Assembly: GCF_016798325.1 (NCBI RefSeq)
Contig: NZ_JAERVO010000001.1
Span: 1,178,001-1,242,000, forward strand
DNA length: 64,000 nucleotides
Direction: 5' to 3'
Origin: Marinobacter mangrovi
GTDB lineage: Bacteria > Pseudomonadota > Gammaproteobacteria > Pseudomonadales > Oleiphilaceae
Below the pieces are notes generated by a model that saw nothing but the letters and a program-made list of their open reading frames with translations, ran no database searches and was not told the origin of the DNA. Positions within the stretch are counted from its first letter, which is position 1, and each line of letters starts with the position of its first letter. The translations under genes were made by a program, and so were the position numbers. Of this stretch, positions 1 through 8,839 are shown in pieces.

Positions 1-21
1 CCAATGCGACCCCGGTTTTGA

Positions 22-789
22 TCACAATTTCGTCAGATAATCCCGCGCCAGCTTCGCTGCGTTGGAATCCGGGTATTTCTTTGGCACCGACTGCAGGGTC
101 GAGCGTGCGTCCGCATCGTCGCCCATTCGAGCCTGGGTCACACCGAGCTTGTACAACGCATCCGGCGCCTTGCGATGATCGGCAAACCGGGTCGCGACGA
201 TCGTGAACGCCTGCTTGGCCTGAGGCAACTGCGGCTTGGCCAGATACACTTCCCCGAGCCAGTAATAGGCATTGACCGTCAGATCCCCTTCCGGGTGCTC
301 CGAAATAAAGCCGTAGAGCTTGTCGATCGCCTGGTCGTAGGCCTTCTTGTCCCGGATGAGCGTCTGGATCTCATCGTATTCGGCCTGCTCGGCCTGGGTC
401 GGCGCGCGGTATTCCCGCGTTTTCTGGACCTGATCCGAGTCGCCACCACCCTGCTCGTCCGCACCGGAAGCCCCCGTCGCAGCCTGTGACGGTTGATCCG
501 ACTGCTTGCGCGACAACTCCAGGACGCGCTGATCCAGATCGATGTAACGCTGCCGGGACTGCTTGGAGAGCTGATCGAGCTTGTGCCGCTGTTCTTCCAG
601 ATCGCCCTGCAGTTCCTGCACCTGTCGACGCAGCTGCTGGATCATGAAATACAGCTCGGAACTGGCCTGGCTGTCACCCGACTGGCTTCGAGCCGCAGAG
701 TCCGCGTTCTGGTAAGCGGGAACCGAAGATTGCGCCAGGGCGCTGCCGCTCAGCGACAGCGCCACGGCGGCCATGAGAAATCGCCTCAT
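22..789 (-). CDS. cpoB: Cell division coordinator CpoB (YbgF), Tol-Pal associated
   Basis: Periplasmic TPR protein that, in E. coli, coordinates outer-membrane constriction by Tol-Pal with septal peptidoglycan synthesis. The product starts with a signal peptide (MRRFLMAAVALSLSGSALA, cleavage before QSS), then a coiled-coil trimerisation segment rich in Q, L and R (about residues 45-95), a low-complexity linker, and C-terminal TPR repeats (YYWLGEVYLAKPQLPQAKQAF, ALYKLGVTQARMGDDADARS). I chose the ATG at 789; an in-frame GTG lies three codons upstream, but the AGGG Shine-Dalgarno is too close to it. About 255 residues, normal for the family. It is the last gene of the tol-pal run, 15 nt after pal. 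Confidence 0.95.
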   Translation of the reverse strand: MRRFLMAAVALSLSGSALAQSSVPAYQNADSAARSQSGDSQASSELYFMIQQLRRQVQELQGDLEEQRHKLDQLSKQSRQRYIDLDQRVLELSRKQSDQPSQAATGASGADEQGGGDSDQVQKTREYRAPTQAEQAEYDEIQTLIRDKKAYDQAIDKLYGFISEHPEGDLTVNAYYWLGEVYLAKPQLPQAKQAFTIVATRFADHRKAPDALYKLGVTQARMGDDADARSTLQSVPKKYPDSNAAKLARDYLTKL

Positions 790-804
790 GTGCCACACAC
801 CCTG

Positions 805-1380
805 TTATTGGTAGATCAATTCCACACGACGGTTCTGGGCGTACGCGCTCTCGTCGTGACCCATCACAGCCGGCTTCTCTTCGCCGTAGCTGATGGTTTC
901 GATCTGGTCGCGCGAGGCGCCATTCACCACCAGGAAGCGCTCGACGGCCTTGGCACGACGCTCACCCAGGGCCAGGTTGTATTCCTTGGTACCGCGCTCG
1001 TCCGCGTGACCTTCCAGGCGGACACTGCGGTTCGGGTTCGCTGCCAGATACTTGGCGTGAGCAATCAGCACGTCGCGGGACTCGGACTTGATTTCAGAGG
1101 TATCGAAATCGAAGTAGAACGTGGTGATCTTGCGCATGGCCGCCTGCTCTTGCTGGGCCGCCTGTTCAGCTTGTGCGGCACGCTCCTCGTCAGTCATGGT
1201 CTGAGAGGAAACACCGCTGGAACCTTCACCGCCGTAGACTTCGCTACCGCCTTCCTGATCAACGGCAGAGACATCGGAGCCGTAAGCACCTTCTTCCTGC
1301 GTGCCACCGGTTGAACTACAGCCCGCCATGACGCCCATGGCAACCAGCAATGCGAATAACTTGGAATAGGTACGAATCAT
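805..1380 (-). CDS. pal: Peptidoglycan-associated lipoprotein Pal
   Basis: Outer-membrane lipoprotein that binds peptidoglycan and, when mobilised by TolB/TolA, pulls the outer membrane inward at division sites. The N-terminus has a lipoprotein signal with lipobox MAGC (Cys21), followed by a Ser/Gly/Glu-rich linker of about 60 residues. The C-terminal OmpA-like domain shows FYFDFDTSEI and LEGHADERGTKEYN...RRAKAV, the meso-DAP-binding motif. The acidic glycine/serine linker is somewhat longer than in E. coli Pal (191 versus 173 residues). It sits between tolB and cpoB. Confidence 0.97.
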   Translation of the reverse strand: MIRTYSKLFALLVAMGVMAGCSSTGGTQEEGAYGSDVSAVDQEGGSEVYGGEGSSGVSSQTMTDEERAAQAEQAAQQEQAAMRKITTFYFDFDTSEIKSESRDVLIAHAKYLAANPNRSVRLEGHADERGTKEYNLALGERRAKAVERFLVVNGASRDQIETISYGEEKPAVMGHDESAYAQNRRVELIYQ

Positions 1381-1473
1381 TGTCTTTTCCTTGATTGGTT
1401 TTGATGTGTGAGCCGCTGAACGCCGGATTGCATCCGGAACTGACCCAGTGGCCTATAAGTTACCGTTTTAACG

Positions 1474-2763
1474 TCAATTCAGGAAGGGTGACCAGGCCGG
1501 CTCACGCACATCACCGAAACGCGACGGGAGAATGTAGTTGGAACCACCGTCGGCGGAAATGACCGCAAGCACACTCTTGCCCCCTTCCTGGGTTGCATAG
1601 ATCAGCAGACGTCCATTGGGAGCCACACTGGGCGACTCATCCAGCTTGGTCCGGGTCAGAATCGTCTCCTCCCCGCTTTCGATATTCATCCGCGCAATGT
1701 GGAAATAGGAATCGCGCTGGTGAACATAGAAAATGTGTTCGCCGTCCGGGCTGAACCGGGGACGTGCGTTGTAGCGACTGCCGAAGGTCAAGCGACGCAG
1801 GTCGCCGCCATCGGCATCCATCATGTAGATTTGTGGCCCACCGGACCGATCCGACGTGAACAGGAAGGAATCGCCGTCGGGCGACCAGTCGGGCTCGGTA
1901 TCGATCGCCCAGTGATCCGTCATCCGCGTCAGTTTCCGACTGGCCACGTCCATCTTGTAGACTTCGGCATTGCCGTCGCGGGACAGGGTCATCAACAGCG
2001 AGTCGCCATCCGGTGACCAGGCCGGCGCCGAGTTCAGGCCGGGGAACTGGGCGATCCGTGTACGCTTACCGTTCGCCAGTTCCTGGATATAGATTGCCGG
2101 GCGCCCTGTCTCGAAGGACACGTACGCCAGCTTCTTACCATCGGGGGACCAGGCCGGCGACAGGATGGGCTCGCTCGACTTGAGACGGACACTCGCCCGC
2201 TTGCCGTCCACATCGCTGACGTTGAGACGATAGATGCGCTTGCCGTTCTCCATATCCAGGGTGACGTAGGCAATGCGGGTGGAGAAAACGCCCTTGTTGC
2301 CGGTGATCGCCTCGTACACCTTGTCGCTGATGTGGTGGGCCAGCGTGCGCAGATTGTTGGAGGCTACAGACGCGGTTTCCCCCATGATGCGCTTTTCGCG
2401 GTTGACGTCGAACAGCTCATAGCGGGCCGACACCTTGTCGCCGCCCGCCGGCTGCACCTGGCCGACCAACAGGTATTTCTGGCCCAGCAGGCGCCAGTCC
2501 CGGTAAAACACATCGTCGCCGTTGGTGGGTAGGCTCAGCATGCGCTCCGTCGCCAGCGGCTTGAATTCACCGCTCATCGCCAGATCTTCGTGGACAATCT
2601 GGCTGATGTTCTCACTGGGCTGGAAACCATCGGCTTTACCGAACGGCACCACCGCCACCGGGATGGCGTTGTCGGCCCCCTCGGTAATCCGAATCATCAG
2701 CTCCGCGTGAACCGGGAGCGCGATACAGGCGGCCAGCACCATGGTCACTATCACACGCATCAT
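1474..2763 (-). CDS. tolB: Tol-Pal system beta-propeller protein TolB
   Basis: Periplasmic protein that links TolA to Pal. It has a signal peptide ending in ALPVHA before ELMIRITEG, an N-terminal alpha/beta domain (about residues 25-165), and a six-bladed propeller with repeated WSPDG-type blades ([54 protein letters not shown]). I prefer the ATG at 2763 because AGGA lies 8 nt upstream; another ATG at 2772 would add three residues but has no spacing for a ribosome site. Length about 429 residues, typical of the family. It follows tolA by about 40 nt. Confidence 0.96.
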   Translation of the reverse strand: MMRVIVTMVLAACIALPVHAELMIRITEGADNAIPVAVVPFGKADGFQPSENISQIVHEDLAMSGEFKPLATERMLSLPTNGDDVFYRDWRLLGQKYLLVGQVQPAGGDKVSARYELFDVNREKRIMGETASVASNNLRTLAHHISDKVYEAITGNKGVFSTRIAYVTLDMENGKRIYRLNVSDVDGKRASVRLKSSEPILSPAWSPDGKKLAYVSFETGRPAIYIQELANGKRTRIAQFPGLNSAPAWSPDGDSLLMTLSRDGNAEVYKMDVASRKLTRMTDHWAIDTEPDWSPDGDSFLFTSDRSGGPQIYMMDADGGDLRRLTFGSRYNARPRFSPDGEHIFYVHQRDSYFHIARMNIESGEETILTRTKLDESPSVAPNGRLLIYATQEGGKSVLAVISADGGSNYILPSRFGDVREPAWSPFLN

Positions 2764-2804
2764 TCTGTGCATCCTGTCGTTGTCGATCGGTTTAAATCAG
2801 CACC

Positions 2805-3845
2805 CTACTTGAGCGTTTCCGGGTCGAACTGAATCGAGAACCGGCGGAAATACGTGTTGAACACGTCCGCATCGTCCGGCACCGGGAAGCGACTCACACC
2901 CCGAACGGCACTGAGAGCCGAGTTATCAAACGCTGTGTTGCCGCTGCTGTTGGTGATCTTGACCGAGACCAGCTCGCCGGTCGGCAGCAACGTAATCTCC
3001 AGTGTCGTTTTCAGCCCCTTGCGCGCAGACGACGGGATATACCAGGCATCACTCAGCCTCTGCCGGATCAGGGCCTCGTATTTTTCGCTTTCCGAAGCCA
3101 TCCGGGCCTGCCGTGCCTTGGCGGCTGCGGCAGCCTCCGCCTTTTCACGTGCGGCCGCTTCCTGTTGCTGCTGCGCCTGTTCGGCCATCGTCGCCAGTTG
3201 CTGCTCGCGCTTGCGGCGCTCTTCCTCGCGCTTCTTCTCTTCCGCTTCACGCCGCTCTTTGGCCAGCTGTTCCTGGCGCTTGCGCTCCGCTTCTTCCTGC
3301 TTACGTTTTTCCTCGGCTTTGCGACGCTCTTCGGCGGCTTTTTCTTCCGCCTTGCGCTTCTCTTCAGCGGCCTTCTTCTCGGCCAGCTCCTTGCGCCGCT
3401 TTTCCTCTTCCGCCTTTTTCCTGGCGGCAGCCGCCGCTTCGGCCTCGGCTTTACGGCGGGCCTCCTCTTTCGCCTTGGCGGCCGCTTCCTGCTTCTCTTT
3501 CTCGCGAATCAGGGCCTTTTTGCGGGCCTCTTCCTGGCGCTTCTGTTCCTCAGCCTTGGCCTGTTCCGCCGCCTTTTTACGGGCCTCTTCCTGGGGATCC
3601 GGCTTGGGCTGTGATTCCGGCTGCGACGGTGGCTTGACCTCCGGCTTCTGCGCGGCCACTGGCTCCGGCATGATCAGCCGGGCCTGGATACTGCGCGGAG
3701 GCGGCTCGTGACTGGGCTTGGACCAGGACCAGCCCACCAGCGAAAACACCACAATCCCCACGTGCAGCGCGATGGACAGAGCCACCGGACTGCGCCAGGG
3801 CGGGCGCGACAGATAATCATTGGGTTCGCGTTTATTATCCGTCAC
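2805..3845 (-). CDS. tolA: Cell envelope protein TolA
   Basis: Inner-membrane protein that spans the periplasm and transmits TolQR energy to TolB and Pal. One N-terminal transmembrane helix (about residues 21-43, ALSIALHVGIVVFSLVGW) is followed by a Pro-rich stretch, then a very long Lys/Ala/Glu/Arg/Gln-rich helical domain (about residues 65-245). The C-terminal globular domain III begins near SEKYEALIRQRLSDAW and ends FSIQFDPETLK. The start is GTG at 3845, 7 nt after the tolR stop. The repetitive charged helix makes long spurious open frames on the opposite strand, which I leave out. Confidence 0.95.
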   Translation of the reverse strand: MTDNKREPNDYLSRPPWRSPVALSIALHVGIVVFSLVGWSWSKPSHEPPPRSIQARLIMPEPVAAQKPEVKPPSQPESQPKPDPQEEARKKAAEQAKAEEQKRQEEARKKALIREKEKQEAAAKAKEEARRKAEAEAAAAARKKAEEEKRRKELAEKKAAEEKRKAEEKAAEERRKAEEKRKQEEAERKRQEQLAKERREAEEKKREEERRKREQQLATMAEQAQQQQEAAAREKAEAAAAAKARQARMASESEKYEALIRQRLSDAWYIPSSARKGLKTTLEITLLPTGELVSVKITNSSGNTAFDNSALSAVRGVSRFPVPDDADVFNTYFRRFSIQFDPETLK

Positions 3846-3852
3846 AACCGAA

Positions 3853-4293
3853 TCAACCTTCCGGTTCCTCCGTGATCAGCCCGACACTGGTTGCACCAGC
3901 CGACTGCAGGGCCGCCATCAGCCGGACCACCGTGCCGTATTGCACATTCCGGTCGCCTCGAACCAGCACATCGCGCTGGCTGCGACCGGAAAGAACCTTG
4001 TTGACCTGCTCCGTCAAAGTCGGCAACGGCATGGGATCGGAGCCCTTGTCACCCACTTCGATGTAGTACGCGCCGTTGGCATCCACAGAAACAATGACAG
4101 GCTCAACGTCTTTTGGTGCCTGCATCGGATCGGAGGTGGTTTCCGGCAGATCCACCTTGACCCCCTGGGTCATCATCGGCGCCGTCACCATGAAGATCAC
4201 CAGCAGCACCAGCATCACGTCGATGTAAGGCACCACGTTGATCTCGGCCATGGGCTTACGCCGCGGCGTCGAGGTAATTCCCGTACTTTTCAT
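3853..4293 (-). CDS. tolR: TolR, ExbD/TolR-family proton channel subunit
   Basis: Inner-membrane partner of TolQ in the proton-driven stator that energises TolA. It has a short cytoplasmic N-terminus, one transmembrane helix (about residues 21-40) carrying the conserved proton-path aspartate (Asp25 in NVVPYIDVMLVLL), and a periplasmic domain with DLPETTS and the family motif RGDRNVQYGTVVRLMAALQ. At 146 residues it is the usual size. It lies 18 nt after tolQ and 7 nt before tolA, consistent with one transcript. Confidence 0.97.
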   Translation of the reverse strand: MKSTGITSTPRRKPMAEINVVPYIDVMLVLLVIFMVTAPMMTQGVKVDLPETTSDPMQAPKDVEPVIVSVDANGAYYIEVGDKGSDPMPLPTLTEQVNKVLSGRSQRDVLVRGDRNVQYGTVVRLMAALQSAGATSVGLITEEPEG

Positions 4294-4311
4294 ACTGTGC
4301 CTCCCGACAGC

Positions 4312-5004
4312 TTAGGCTGCGCGGCCTTTCTCGCTGCTGTGAACACGACGGTGCAGGATGCTGGAAAACTCTTCGGCGAAGGTTTCGTAGTTCTTCAGCA
4401 ACGCGTCGGATTTGGCAGCAAACCGGTTGTAGGCCACAACCGCTGGAATTGCGGCAAACAGACCCATGGCAGTGGCAATCAGGGCTTCGGAAATGCCCGG
4501 CGCGACGGTCGCCAGGGTGGCGTGCTGAACCTGCGCCAGGCCGCGGAAGGAGTTCATGATCCCCCAGACCGTGCCGAACAGCCCCACGTAAGGACTGGTG
4601 GAACCGACCGTCGCCAGGAACGGCAGGTGCGCTTCGAGTTTTTCCTGCTCCCGGGACAACGCCACCCGCATGGCACGCTGGGAGCCGTCCATCACCGCAT
4701 CGGGATCCTGGCTTTGCTGGCGCAGCCTTGAGAACTCCCGGAAACCGGCCCGGAATACCGACTCAAGACCGCTGTGGGCCGTCGGATCATTGCTGACCTC
4801 ACGATAAAGCTGCCCCAGATCCATGCCGGACCAGAACTTTTCCTCGAAGACCAGTTGGGCCTTGCGTGCCTTCTTGAACACCTGGAGGCGCTGGAACACC
4901 AGGGCCCACGAGATAACCGAGGCCAGGACGAGCAGCAACATGACCACCTGGACCAGGAAGCTGGCGTTCGCAACAAGACTCCAAACCGAAAGATGTGACT
5001 CCAC
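4312..5004 (-). CDS. tolQ: TolQ, MotA/ExbB/TolQ-family proton channel subunit
   Basis: Pentameric inner-membrane component of the TolQR motor. Three transmembrane segments are visible: one near the N-terminus (about residues 12-36, ASFLVQVVMLLLVLASVISW) and two in the C-terminal half (LPFLATVGSTSPYVGLFGTVWGIM, and ISEALIATAMGLFAAIPAVVAYN). The conserved GLFGTVWGIM and EALIATAMGLFAAIPAV motifs are intact. The start is GTG at 5004 with GGAG six nt upstream. Length 230 residues, as in E. coli. Confidence 0.97.
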   Translation of the reverse strand: MESHLSVWSLVANASFLVQVVMLLLVLASVISWALVFQRLQVFKKARKAQLVFEEKFWSGMDLGQLYREVSNDPTAHSGLESVFRAGFREFSRLRQQSQDPDAVMDGSQRAMRVALSREQEKLEAHLPFLATVGSTSPYVGLFGTVWGIMNSFRGLAQVQHATLATVAPGISEALIATAMGLFAAIPAVVAYNRFAAKSDALLKNYETFAEEFSSILHRRVHSSEKGRAA

Positions 5005-5042
5005 GTTTCACTCCTGGATCTGACTCGGGCCGCACCGGCCCT

Positions 5043-5468
5043 TCAATTCGCTGTAATTTCCCTGACGACGGCCTGCATGGCCTCCGGCAATGCTCGGGGG
5101 CGCCCGGTGTCCAACGCCACACAGGCCACTTTGACATCCGCTTCCGCCAGCAACGCCCCATCGGACTGGCGTATGACTTGCTGCTTGAAGCCAAACCAGA
5201 CGCGACCGCTGGACACCAGATTCGCCGAGACCCAAAGCTCGTCATCGAGCCGGGCCGGCTGCCGGAAGTGAATGTCCATCTTTTGCACGACATAACTGAT
5301 GTTGTCCGCAAGACCGGCCCGCAGGGCGATCCCCTGACTGCGCACCCACTCGGTGCGCGCCCGCTCCATAAAGTGCAGATAGCGGGCGTGATAGACGATG
5401 CCGCCGGCATCGGTGTCTTCGATATAGACCCGTACCGGCCAACGAAACTCGTGTTTCGGCGCTTCCAT
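5043..5468 (-). CDS. ybgC: Tol-Pal associated acyl-CoA thioesterase YbgC
   Basis: Hot-dog fold 4-hydroxybenzoyl-CoA-type thioesterase, the standard first gene of tol-pal clusters, with activity on acyl-CoA in the cytoplasm. The active-site stretch EDTDAGGIVYHARYLHFMERAR (residues 17 on) carries the conserved Asp and His/Tyr positions. At 141 residues it is full length. The ATG lies right after the ruvB stop (1 nt between), so ruvB and ybgC are probably translated in tandem. Confidence 0.96.
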   Translation of the reverse strand: MEAPKHEFRWPVRVYIEDTDAGGIVYHARYLHFMERARTEWVRSQGIALRAGLADNISYVVQKMDIHFRQPARLDDELWVSANLVSSGRVWFGFKQQVIRQSDGALLAEADVKVACVALDTGRPRALPEAMQAVVREITAN

Positions 5469-5469
5469 G

Positions 5470-6492
5470 CTATTGCCCCTCCGAATCGCTGCCCGGCGGC
5501 GTCACGCCGAAGTGCAGGTAGGCATGGTTGGTCACCATACGCCCGCGGGGCGTGCGGACCATATACCCCTGCTGGATCAGGAACGGCTCCAGCACGTCCT
5601 CGATGGTGCCGCGTTCCTCACTGATCGCCGCTGACAGGCTCTCTACGCCCACCGGGCCACCGTCGAACTTTTCGATCATGGCCAGAAGCAAACGGCGGTC
5701 CATGTGGTCAAAGCCCTGGTTATCCACCTTCAACATATTGAGCGCCAGATCCGCCACTTCAGCGGTAATCACGCCGTCGGCTTTCACCTCGGCGTAATCG
5801 CGCACCCGGCGCAGCAGGCGATTGGCAATCCGCGGCGTCCCCCGTGAACGGCGTGCGATTTCCCGGGCACCGGCGTCTTCCATCTCCACACCCAACAGCG
5901 ACGCCGAGCGCTGGACAATGTGGGTCAGGTCGGCGTTGTTGTAGAACTCCAGCCGCTGGACAATGCCGAAGCGATCCCGCAGCGGCGAGGTCAGCAAGCC
6001 CGCCCGGGTGGTCGCGCCCACCAGGGTAAACGGCGGCAGATCCAGCTTGATCGAACGGGCCGCTGGCCCCTCACCGATCATGATATCGAGCTGGTAGTCC
6101 TCCATCGCCGGATAGAGCACTTCCTCGACGGCCGCGTTCAGACGATGGATCTCATCGATAAAGAGAACGTCGCCCTCTTCCAGATTGGTGAGCATGGCCG
6201 CCAGGTCGCCGGCCTTTTCCAATACCGGACCGGATGTGGTCTTGATCGCCACACCCATTTCATTGGCAATGATGTTGGCGAGCGTGGTCTTACCCAGACC
6301 CGGCGGGCCGAAAATGAGGACGTGATCGAGAGCTTCCTGGCGACGACGCGCCGCGGAGATAAAGATCTCCATCTGCTCCCGAACCGCAGACTGGCCGACG
6401 TACTCGGACAGCAATGTGGGACGAATAGCACGATCCTGTACATCTTCAAACGCACTGCTCTGCGGTGAAATCAGGCGATCGGATTCAATCAT
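5470..6492 (-). CDS. ruvB: Holliday junction branch migration ATPase RuvB
   Basis: AAA+ hexameric motor that drives branch migration of Holliday junctions held by RuvA. It shows Walker [10 protein letters not shown], Walker [10 protein letters not shown], sensor GATTRAG, the arginine-finger region LRDRFG, and the C-terminal winged helix ([24 protein letters not shown]). Length 340 residues. It is separated from ruvA by 267 nt, unusual because ruvA and ruvB normally abut, and it is joined almost directly to ybgC. I saw no canonical LexA box before it. Confidence 0.98.
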   Translation of the reverse strand: MIESDRLISPQSSAFEDVQDRAIRPTLLSEYVGQSAVREQMEIFISAARRRQEALDHVLIFGPPGLGKTTLANIIANEMGVAIKTTSGPVLEKAGDLAAMLTNLEEGDVLFIDEIHRLNAAVEEVLYPAMEDYQLDIMIGEGPAARSIKLDLPPFTLVGATTRAGLLTSPLRDRFGIVQRLEFYNNADLTHIVQRSASLLGVEMEDAGAREIARRSRGTPRIANRLLRRVRDYAEVKADGVITAEVADLALNMLKVDNQGFDHMDRRLLLAMIEKFDGGPVGVESLSAAISEERGTIEDVLEPFLIQQGYMVRTPRGRMVTNHAYLHFGVTPPGSDSEGQ

Positions 6493-6654
6493 GGCGTTGG
6501 TTCGCGGGCATCCTGTTGTTTATCTGTATTCCGTGGCGACGCGTTCAACATCATTTCACGTTCATTTTACAAACGCGAGTCCCGCTGTCACGTTACGCTC
6601 TGGTCAGATTCTTGTCAGACGGCAACTTGAGTTGCATTTAAACAAAACGACGTA

Positions 6655-6708
6655 ACGTCCCGCCAGTCCTGGATAGCTGTCGCAGTCAGGGTGAGCGGGA
6701 CGTTTTTT
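6655..6708 (+). terminator. Terminator-like hairpin in the ruvA-ruvB gap
   Basis: A 9-bp perfect stem, ACGTCCCGC (6655-6663) with GCGGGACGT (6695-6703), closes a 31-nt loop and is followed on the + strand by a run of six T. On the minus strand, the direction of ruvA and ruvB, there is no matching T run. It therefore terminates + strand transcription, if anything, although no + strand gene is visible here; it may be the 3' end of a small RNA (see findings). A further near-palindrome, GCAACT-TG-AGTTGC, lies at 6621-6634. Confidence 0.4.
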
Positions 6709-6759
6709 ATGCGCCTGTGCAGGCTGGTGACACTATCAGACACTGTGTTCCGGGAGAGT

Positions 6760-7380
6760 TCAACCGGCGGGAATCATGTTCTTCAGGGCCAGACGGATCA
6801 TTTCCTGGGAACTCATGCCGGCTTCGGCCACGCGACTGACGGCCTTGGCGGCCTCCTGGGGCTTGTAACCCAGTGAAATCAAGGCCGCTTCCGCCTCGTC
6901 TTCCGGCTTGTGGGCGTCAGGCTGGTTGGCGGTGTTGAGGGTCGGCGCGTCCGCATTGATCTGCGGCATGCCTTCAAGCTTTCCAAGGCGATCGCCCATT
7001 TCGATCAGCAGCCGCTCGGCGGTTTTCTTGCCAACACCCGGGATCTTGACCAACGAGGCCACATCCCGATTATCGACGCAGCGCACAAACTGCTGGGAAT
7101 CCAGACCCGACAGGATCGCCAGCGCCATCTTCGGGCCGACGCCGTTTACCTTGATCAACAGGCGAAACAGGTCGCGATCCAGCCGAGCGGCAAAACCATA
7201 CAGGTTCTGGGCATCCTCGCGCACCGAGAAGTGCGTAAAGAGTGTCACCTCCTTACCGGATTCCGGGAGATGGAAAAAGGTGGTGTAGGGAATATCCAGT
7301 TCATAACCGAGGCCGTTGCAGTCCACCAGAACATGGCCGGGCATTTTCTCGATCAGTCGTCCGCGGATCTGGGCTATCAC
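6760..7380 (-). CDS. ruvA: Holliday junction DNA-binding protein RuvA
   Basis: Tetrameric junction-binding subunit of RuvAB. It has an N-terminal OB domain ([20 protein letters not shown]), tandem helix-hairpin-helix motifs ([38 protein letters not shown]), and a C-terminal RuvB-binding three-helix domain after an Asn/Ala-rich linker ([16 protein letters not shown]). The start is GTG at 7380 with GAGGAGG 6 nt upstream. Length 206 residues. It sits 68 nt after ruvC. Confidence 0.98.
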   Translation of the reverse strand: MIAQIRGRLIEKMPGHVLVDCNGLGYELDIPYTTFFHLPESGKEVTLFTHFSVREDAQNLYGFAARLDRDLFRLLIKVNGVGPKMALAILSGLDSQQFVRCVDNRDVASLVKIPGVGKKTAERLLIEMGDRLGKLEGMPQINADAPTLNTANQPDAHKPEDEAEAALISLGYKPQEAAKAVSRVAEAGMSSQEMIRLALKNMIPAG

Positions 7381-7448
7381 GCACTGCCTCCTCGCTGCCT
7401 GAGCGACACGGGAGCGCGTCGCCTGTCATTGTCGTCTTTATTGTCTGC

Positions 7449-7967
7449 CTACCGGAGCCGACCGCCCCGAACGCGGCTGCCGGCCGCGATGCGGCCAATA
7501 CTCTGACTCATGTGGGCGTGGCACAGGGCAATCGCCAGGGCGTCGGCGGCGTCCGCCTGAGGCCGCTTGTTCAGCTTCAGGATACTCTGAACCATGTGCT
7601 GCACCTGTGTCTTGTCGGCCCCGCCCTTGCCGACCACCGCTTGCTTGACCTGTCGGGCCGAGTACTCGTTGACGGGCAACCCCGAATTGGCCGCCGTGAC
7701 GATCGCCACGCCCCGGGCCTGTCCCAACTTGAGGGCGGAATCCGGGTTGCGCGCCATGAACACCTGCTCGATGGCAAACTCGTCGGGGCGGAACTGGTCG
7801 ATCAGGGTGGCCAGACCTTGATAGATCACCTGCAGACGCTCGGCCATGGGCTTCTCGCCCATGCGGATACAGCCGCTGTCCAGGTATTCGGTCAGGCGAC
7901 CGTTGCTGCGGATCAGCCCGTAGCCGGTGACCCGCGAGCCGGGATCCACACCCAGAATTATCGACAC
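7449..7967 (-). CDS. ruvC: Crossover junction endodeoxyribonuclease RuvC
   Basis: Dimeric RNase H-fold nuclease that resolves Holliday junctions. The four catalytic acids are in place: Asp7 in [14 protein letters not shown], the Glu in FAIEQVFM, and the two Asp of [15 protein letters not shown]. Length 172 residues. The start is GTG at 7967 ([10 protein letters not shown], the family N-terminus). It lies 24 nt after yebC and before ruvA, the common yebC-ruvC-ruvA-ruvB order. Confidence 0.98.
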   Translation of the reverse strand: MSIILGVDPGSRVTGYGLIRSNGRLTEYLDSGCIRMGEKPMAERLQVIYQGLATLIDQFRPDEFAIEQVFMARNPDSALKLGQARGVAIVTAANSGLPVNEYSARQVKQAVVGKGGADKTQVQHMVQSILKLNKRPQADAADALAIALCHAHMSQSIGRIAAGSRVRGGRLR

Positions 7968-7991
7968 ACCCAGTCTCCGGCTGCTCCAGAA

Positions 7992-8741
7992 TCAGGCATT
8001 CAGGGCGTCCATTACCTCGGCCGGGATGTCGGCGTTGGAATAGACATTCTGAACGTCGTCGAGATCTTCCAGCATGTCGATCAGTTTGAGGATGGTTTCG
8101 GCGGCATCCCGATCCAGCTCGATGTAGGTGGCCGGCACCATGGTCACTTCGGCGTTGTCCGGCGCATGACCGGATGCCACCAGCGCCTCCTTCACGTCGA
8201 GGAACTGCTCCGGCAGGGTGACGATCTCGAAGGAACCGTCTTCCTGCTTGGCCAGGTCTTCGGCACCCGCATCCAGCGCCGCTTCCATCAGCGACTCTTC
8301 ATCGGTTTCCGGACCGTAGGAAATCACGCCCTGCTTGGTGAACAGGTAGGCCACGGAGCCGTCCGTACCCAAGTTGCCACCAAATTTGTTGAAGGCGTGA
8401 CGCACCTCAGCCACCGTACGGTTGCGGTTATCGGTCATCGCCTCCACATAAATGGCGACGCCGTTGGGACCGTACCCCTCGTAGGTGAGTTCTTCGTAAT
8501 TGGTGTCGTCGGAATTGCCGACACCCCGCTCGATCGCCCGCTCCATGGTGTCTTTCTTCATGTTGGCGGTAAGTGCCTTGTCGACCACGGCACGCAAACG
8601 GGGATTGTCGTTGGGATCCGCTCCACCCTGACGGGCGGCAACGGTCAGCTCACGGATGAGCTTGGTGAAAACCTTGCCTTTCCTGGCATCCTGAGCCGCC
8701 TTGCGATGCTTGATATTGGACCATTTGCTGTGACCTGCCAT
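7992..8741 (-). CDS. yebC: YebC/PmpR-family protein
   Basis: Member of the TACO1/YebC family. The N-terminus is diagnostic ([23 protein letters not shown]), followed by three alpha/beta domains with [23 protein letters not shown] and an acidic C-terminal half. Family members were first described as DNA-binding regulators and more recently as factors that help ribosomes through difficult proline motifs; which role applies here cannot be read from sequence. Length 249 residues, normal. It lies about 100 nt after aspS. Confidence 0.96.
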   Translation of the reverse strand: MAGHSKWSNIKHRKAAQDARKGKVFTKLIRELTVAARQGGADPNDNPRLRAVVDKALTANMKKDTMERAIERGVGNSDDTNYEELTYEGYGPNGVAIYVEAMTDNRNRTVAEVRHAFNKFGGNLGTDGSVAYLFTKQGVISYGPETDEESLMEAALDAGAEDLAKQEDGSFEIVTLPEQFLDVKEALVASGHAPDNAEVTMVPATYIELDRDAAETILKLIDMLEDLDDVQNVYSNADIPAEVMDALNA

Positions 8742-8839
8742 GAATCACTCCATCAAGTGGTAAATGCAAAAGCTACTCAACGAGCACTCCCGACCGGGGA
8801 GTGGCCACGGTCGGGAGAGACGTCTGTCGTCGGTGAGGA

